From assembly GCA_034429215.1 (NCBI GenBank), contig DAOUGI010000097.1, forward strand, positions 1 through 64,000: a stretch of DNA of 64,000 bases, written 5' to 3'. Shown here piece by piece: positions 59,939 to 64,000 of this stretch (position 1 is the first letter of the stretch; the number at the start of each line of letters is the position of its first letter). Source of the DNA: JAFGOG01 sp034429215 (lineage in GTDB: Bacteria; Chloroflexota; Anaerolineae; JAAYZQ01). The notes under the pieces are model-generated. The model did no database searches and was not told the origin of the DNA. It saw only the letters and a program-made list of their open reading frames with translations. A program made the translations under genes and the position numbers.

Positions 59939-62605
59939 TTAAATCAATATGCCCAAATCCCGGGCGCGGGCGACGGCTTCCTCTCGGCTGCCAATCCCAA
60001 GCTTGCCATAGATGTTGCGGGTGTGCGACTTGACCGTGGGCAGCGAGATGAACAGCCGCGCCCCGATCTCCCGGTTGGACAGCTCCTCGGCCAGCAGCCG
60101 CAGCACCTCCAGCTCGCGGTCGGTCAGCGGCTCGACCAGGGGCTGCGGCGGCCCGGCGGCGGTCCGGCGGGACGGCTCAAAGGCGGCCAGCAGGCGGCTG
60201 ACATACCGGGGAGCGATCCCCGCCGCGACCGCCCGCTTGAGCAGCGCCCGCATCGGCTCTCCCCCATCGAGAAAGGGCCGCACATAGCCCTCCGGCTCGG
60301 CCAGGGCCAGCGCCTGCGCCAGCGCCTCCAGCGCCTCGCCGGCGTCCGGCAGGGCCGGCGCCCGCAGCGCCTGCATCTCGATCACCGCGCCCATCCGCCC
60401 CGCCTCGGCGGCCGGCCCCAGCCGGGCGTCGAGCAGGGCCAGCGCTTCGGCGGTCCGCCCCTCGGCCAGCAGCACCCGGGCCAGGGTCAGCTCCTCAAAC
60501 TCGCACAGATACTCGGTCTCGCCAACCTGTCGATATGCATCGGCCCAACGGGCGGCCAGGTCGATCTGCCCCTGGGCCAGCCAAACGCGGGCCTGGTAGG
60601 CCGACGTCAGGCCGATCAGACGGGGGATATTCTCCCGGCGGGCGATCTCCACCGCCTGTTGAGCCGCCTCCAACGCCCCAGCCCGGTCCCCCAGGGCCTG
60701 CCTGACCAGGGCCAGCACGGCGTGCCCGCTGCCAAAGCTCTCACTGATGCCTCCCCGGCTGAGCAGATCCAGCCCCTCCACGAGGTTGCGCTCCGCGCCG
60801 GGCAGGTCGTTCCACTCGAACAGGATCTTGCCCATCTCTAGCCTGGCAAACCCGGCCACAGACATCGGCACTCCATCGACAACCGCCAGGTCGCCGGCCC
60901 GTTCGACAGTCCCGGCGGCCTTCCGGAGCTGACCTTGCGCGATCTCAGTCTCGGCCAGGTTGCAGAGCAGGGGTGCGGCCGCAAAGCGCAATCCCGCCGC
61001 AAGGGCGATCTCGACGGCCTGGGAGAAGGCGCGATGCGCCTCCGAGACCTCACCGGCGCGCGAGTGAGCCATCCCCAGGATGGCAGGCGCGCGAAGGCGG
61101 GCGATCGGGTCGTCTTGTGGCACGTAGGCCAGCATCTGGCGCACCAGATCTTTGGCCTGTTGCACATTGCCCAGCATGGCTGCATAAGACGCCCAGTCGG
61201 CCACAACCAGGCCCTCGATCCGCCCCGCATCGGGGGCCGTTGGGTGATCCCGGAGCCAGGCCTCGAGCGCCTGCAGGGTCCGGCTGGCCAGCTCTGGCTG
61301 CCCCGACACGTACAACAGCCGTGAGCTGAACAGCCGGAGCCAGGGCCTGGACTGCACCGCCTCGCCGGGCAGCGCCGCCAGCCACCTCTGGATCATGGTC
61401 GTGTCGGCCCGCGACCAGGTGGCGATCCGCAGGATGGCCCGCTCGATCACCTCCGCCGCCAGGCCATCATCCCCCGTCGCCAGGGCGTGCTGCACCGCTT
61501 CAGAGCTGAGTCCGGCCCGCTCGTGCCAAGCCGCCGCCCGGCGATGCAGCTCGGAAACCAGATCGGACCGCGTTTCCTGCAGCCGCGCCCGCAGCAGCTC
61601 GGCAAAGAGGTGGTGATAGCGGTACCACTCGCGCTCGTCGTCCAGCGGCGTCACGAACAGGTTCGCCGCATCGAACTGCTCCAGCACCTGTCTGCCCGGT
61701 GCCAGGCCGGCATCGTCCAGGACCGCATCGCACAGCGACCCGCACAGACGGTCCAGGATCGCCGTCTGCAGCAGGAAGGTCTGGACCGGTTGGGGCTGGC
61801 GCTGCAGCACTTCGTCGGTCAAATAGTCGAGGATGAAATGATAGCGGCCCGAAAAGCCGGCGATGAACCGGCTGATGGCCGCCGGATCGCGCCCCTGCAT
61901 CGACAGCGCGGCCAGTTGCAGCCCCGTGATCCAGCCCTCGGTGTGCTCTTCGAGCGCCGCGACCTCGGCCGGCGCCAGATTCAAGCCCATCGATCGATTC
62001 AGGAACGCGGCCGCCTCCTCAGGCGTGAAGCGCAGGTCGCTCTGCCGCAGCTCGGCCATCTGGCCTCGACCTCGCAGCCGCGACAGGGGCAGAGGGGGGT
62101 CGTGGCGGGTGGTGATCACCACGTGCATATTGGGTGGCTGCCGGTCCACCAAGAATCCGACCGCCTCGTGGACGGCCAGCTCTGTGATTGCGTGATAGTC
62201 GTCGAGGACCAGGATCACCGCCAAGGCCAGGCCCGCGACATCGTTGATCAGCGACGTGACCAGCGGCTCGGCCGGCAGCGACGGCGCGCGCTCAAGCAGC
62301 CGCAGCGCCTCCTGCCCGATCTGCCGGTCCACTGTCCGCAGCGCGGCCACCAGGTAGGCAAAAAAACGGGGCAGGTTGTTGTCCTCTCCATCCAGCGACA
62401 GCCAGGCCACCCGGAAATCGGAATCTAGGACAGACAGCCAAGCCGCCGCCAGGCTCGTCTTGCCCGAGCCGGCCGGCGCCGAGACCAGGGTCAGCTTGCG
62501 CCCGCCCAGCCCGGCGCTCAGCCGCTCCACAAGGCGCGGGCGCAGCACCCACTCCGGCCTCACCTGAGGCATATACAATTTCGTGGTCAATAGGGTATAG
62601 GCCAC
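59939..62605 (-). CDS. MalT-type LuxR-family ATP-dependent transcriptional regulator
   Basis: 888 aa from a GTG. STAND-class ATPase: Walker A SAPAGSGKTSLAAAWL (about 42-57), Walker B VILVLDDYHAI (about 131-141), then ITTRHDPPLPLSRLR. Long TPR-like repeats span about 370-770. The C-terminal LuxR HTH is LTDRELEVLRLLAEELSNREI and SLPTVKSHTRNIYGKLG (about 820-885). Such regulators bind a small ligand and ATP, then oligomerise to activate genes. The ligand and targets are unknown. It lies between an ABC-2 operon and a methyltransferase, either of which could be its target. Confidence 0.94.
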   Translation of the reverse strand: MAYTLLTTKLYMPQVRPEWVLRPRLVERLSAGLGGRKLTLVSAPAGSGKTSLAAAWLSVLDSDFRVAWLSLDGEDNNLPRFFAYLVAALRTVDRQIGQEALRLLERAPSLPAEPLVTSLINDVAGLALAVILVLDDYHAITELAVHEAVGFLVDRQPPNMHVVITTRHDPPLPLSRLRGRGQMAELRQSDLRFTPEEAAAFLNRSMGLNLAPAEVAALEEHTEGWITGLQLAALSMQGRDPAAISRFIAGFSGRYHFILDYLTDEVLQRQPQPVQTFLLQTAILDRLCGSLCDAVLDDAGLAPGRQVLEQFDAANLFVTPLDDEREWYRYHHLFAELLRARLQETRSDLVSELHRRAAAWHERAGLSSEAVQHALATGDDGLAAEVIERAILRIATWSRADTTMIQRWLAALPGEAVQSRPWLRLFSSRLLYVSGQPELASRTLQALEAWLRDHPTAPDAGRIEGLVVADWASYAAMLGNVQQAKDLVRQMLAYVPQDDPIARLRAPAILGMAHSRAGEVSEAHRAFSQAVEIALAAGLRFAAAPLLCNLAETEIAQGQLRKAAGTVERAGDLAVVDGVPMSVAGFARLEMGKILFEWNDLPGAERNLVEGLDLLSRGGISESFGSGHAVLALVRQALGDRAGALEAAQQAVEIARRENIPRLIGLTSAYQARVWLAQGQIDLAARWADAYRQVGETEYLCEFEELTLARVLLAEGRTAEALALLDARLGPAAEAGRMGAVIEMQALRAPALPDAGEALEALAQALALAEPEGYVRPFLDGGEPMRALLKRAVAAGIAPRYVSRLLAAFEPSRRTAAGPPQPLVEPLTDRELEVLRLLAEELSNREIGARLFISLPTVKSHTRNIYGKLGIGSREEAVARARDLGILI

Positions 62606-62654
62606 CCGCTTGCCCCCGGTCGCGCGATTGGGGCCTCAGCCCCTCCACCATCCC

Positions 62655-62683
62655 ATTATATCACAGCGCGCCGCCCTCCACAA
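62655..62683 (-). promoter_or_regulatory. Promoter of the MalT-type regulator gene
   Basis: On the minus strand TTGTGG, 17 bp, TATAAT with a TGA extension, about 50 bp before the GTG start. Confidence 0.65.
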
Positions 62684-62795
62684 GCCGGCCACCCTCCCCC
62701 AGGGGCGCCCGTCACCCTCCCCGCTTAGCGCGGACTATACCTACCCCACTGCAACTCGTTGTTAAGCATGTAAACGACGCGAAATGGCTTTTAAC

Positions 62796-63485
62796 TTACC
62801 ACACCGCCGGCAGCAGACGATAGCGCACCTGCCAAGCATACTCCCTGTAGCCGCCGAGCCCCTTCTGGAGCGCCCTGTCTTCAAGCGCCGTGCGGACAAG
62901 CACCGCGCCGGCCGTGAGCGCCGCCGGGATGAGCGCCCACACCGAGCCGAGGATCAACGGCGTCGCCAGATCAAACAGGATTGCGCCCAGATAGCCGGGA
63001 TGGCGAACATAGCGGTAAGGCCCGCCGGCGCAAACCGTATGGCCTTTATCCTGGGCGATGCGCAGAACGCCATAGAAAAACCTGTTTGCAGCCATCGCCC
63101 AGGCCGTCAGCACAGACCCCAACACGGAAAGCACAATCCCGGCGACCTGGAGCGCCATGGGCATCTGTGGCAGCCACCCAAAGCGGACATCCAGTCCGGC
63201 CACGATGCACACGCCGATTGGCCCGAACAGGGCCATGATCCCGGCAAGCACCCTGTCCAGATCCCTTTTGCCCCTGCTCTTACTGCGCTCTCCCATCAGT
63301 TCTGGATTCCTCGCCATTAGGATGAGGGCGATGCTAATTTGGCTGGCCGAGACGATGGCGATAAAGGCCCATCCCATCGCCCAATTGGCGCTTCCTGCCG
63401 AGAGGAACAGGCTCGCGGCGAATATCAGAATGAGAATACCGATTTGCAGCAAGTATCTTGGGATAGCTCGATTGGCACCAGACAT
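62796..63485 (-). CDS. ICMT/PEMT-like membrane methyltransferase-family protein
   Basis: 229 aa, six or so membrane helices. The family motif is GPYRYVRHPGYLGAIL, shared by isoprenylcysteine carboxyl methyltransferase-like and phospholipid methyltransferase-like membrane proteins; it forms part of the S-adenosylmethionine pocket. A late ALEDRALQKGLGGYREYAWQVRYRL segment is also family standard. The ATG at 63485 has GGAGGAA upstream. The real substrate in bacteria is not known; it may be a lipid or an isoprenoid. No partner gene is adjacent. Confidence 0.88.
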   Translation of the reverse strand: MSGANRAIPRYLLQIGILILIFAASLFLSAGSANWAMGWAFIAIVSASQISIALILMARNPELMGERSKSRGKRDLDRVLAGIMALFGPIGVCIVAGLDVRFGWLPQMPMALQVAGIVLSVLGSVLTAWAMAANRFFYGVLRIAQDKGHTVCAGGPYRYVRHPGYLGAILFDLATPLILGSVWALIPAALTAGAVLVRTALEDRALQKGLGGYREYAWQVRYRLLPAVW

Positions 63486-63528
63486 TTGATTCCTCCGTGT
63501 GAGTGTCATACTTGTATAGTATAGCCCA

Positions 63529-64000
63529 CTACGCGGCCTTGCTGGCCGTCTCCTGCGCAGCCACCGGCTCTTCTCGCAGGATCTCTTTGCGCAGCGGGAT
63601 CTCTTTCAGCAGCACCGCCGTCACCAGCCCCGCCACAGCAAGGAACACCCCGACCATCCACACCGAGGTGATCGACTCGGCCAGTAGCCCCCGCACCTGG
63701 CCGAGCGCCTGCTCAAACGCCGCTAGCAGGCTCGCCGGCAGCGCCGCCGTCACCTGACCGACCGCCTCCGGGCTGGAGATCGCCTGCGGGTTCTGCAAAA
63801 AGGCCGTCACCTGCTCCGGCAGCCCGCCAAAGCTCGCCCCGGCCAGCCGGTTCTGGAGCGACGTGGTCATCGCCGTCCCCAGCACCGCCGAAAAGAGGGT
63901 GCTGCCCAGCAGCCGGAAGAACTGGATCAGCGACGTCACCGATCCCACTTGGCTCTGCGGCACCGCGTTCTGCGCCGCCAGGCTGAACACCGGCACCGCC
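63529..64000 (-). CDS. MFS multidrug-type transporter (DHA2), C-terminal part, cut by the window end
   Basis: Only about 157 C-terminal residues lie in the window; the gene continues beyond base 64000, so the N-terminus is unknown. The sequence SQVGSVTSLIQFFRLLGSTLFSAVLGTAMTT is typical of 14-helix EmrB/QacA-type exporters. A long extracytoplasmic loop (about residues 45-110) with many Ala/Gln precedes the last membrane helix (SITSVWMVGVFLAVAGLVTAVLL) and a charged tail. It exports drugs or metabolites with proton coupling (family knowledge). Its stop is 44 bp upstream of the methyltransferase start. Confidence 0.85.
   Translation of the reverse strand, partial: AVPVFSLAAQNAVPQSQVGSVTSLIQFFRLLGSTLFSAVLGTAMTTSLQNRLAGASFGGLPEQVTAFLQNPQAISSPEAVGQVTAALPASLLAAFEQALGQVRGLLAESITSVWMVGVFLAVAGLVTAVLLKEIPLRKEILREEPVAAQETASKAA

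Overview
The window looks like chromosomal DNA of a GC-rich, non-thermophile-like member of the Chloroflexota (Anaerolineae or a neighbouring class), probably from an environmental or metagenomic assembly. This is inferred from several things: three secreted proteins end in the same [YF]xxYLPL[IV]xK tail; DUF11, collagen-like and Thr/Pro-linker exported proteins are abundant; the ATP synthase operon has the order atpB-E-F-H-A-G-D-C; there are very large membrane glycosyltransferase-like proteins and a MalT-type LuxR regulator. No single marker fixes the class. Housekeeping genes dominate. No CRISPR array, rRNA, insertion sequence or prophage was found.

Layout. 0-7.2 kb (minus strand): Met/Gly-rich exported protein, PAP2 phosphatase, recN, zinc-finger membrane protein, and a two-gene unit for exported surface proteins, one with about 50 collagen-like Gly-X-Y triplets behind a long untranslated leader. 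7.6-11.5 kb: a membrane protein made of two fused PTPS-related/GT-C-like halves. 11.6-15.6 kb: ferritin converging on sdhC-D-A-B. 15.6-17.9 kb: zinc-ribbon AIM24 protein, small membrane protein and M42 aminopeptidase. 17.9-26.3 kb: the complete F1Fo ATP synthase operon followed by mreB, ending at a bidirectional terminator shared with convergent mutS. 29-34 kb: nucleoside hydrolase; an autoregulated-looking unit of a 91-aa unknown plus an ArsR-DUF2087 regulator; a DUF11-repeat surface protein. 34-40 kb: rpsT, an atypical OmpR-type regulator, a dolichol-phosphate-mannose-synthase-like glycosyltransferase overlapping a YfhO/flippase fusion. 40-49 kb: ECF sigma and anti-sigma, tRNA-Leu(CAA), tandem membrane paralogues, a four-CNB-domain transmembrane protein, a secreted DUF5666-like protein and a membrane-anchored clan GH-A glycosidase. 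49-54 kb: a secreted beta-propeller/Ig-like protein, diverging from a phasin-phaR pair, then a ferredoxin-type protein. 53.9-64 kb: a heterodimeric ABC exporter, a second ABC system (ATPase, permease, 71-aa protein), a MalT/LuxR regulator, an ICMT-like methyltransferase and a truncated MFS transporter.

How it fits together. The energy genes (sdh, atp) form long operons. Many genes share one readable promoter type (TTGxxx, usually 17 bp, TAnAAT, usually with a TGn extension), so much of the transcriptional map can be read by eye. Three promoter-proximal inverted repeats look like operators: at ftn, at the arsR unit and at phasin-phaR. Gaps between genes hold at least five families of short dispersed inverted repeats, several overlapping stop codons.

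No feature here proves a wholly new system. The least explained parts are the arsR-DUF2087/91-aa unit with its operator and leader hairpin, the four-CNB transmembrane protein, the shared C-terminal tail, and the His-Thr motif loop in AtpB. Start sites were chosen by ribosome-binding-site position; no database search was possible.
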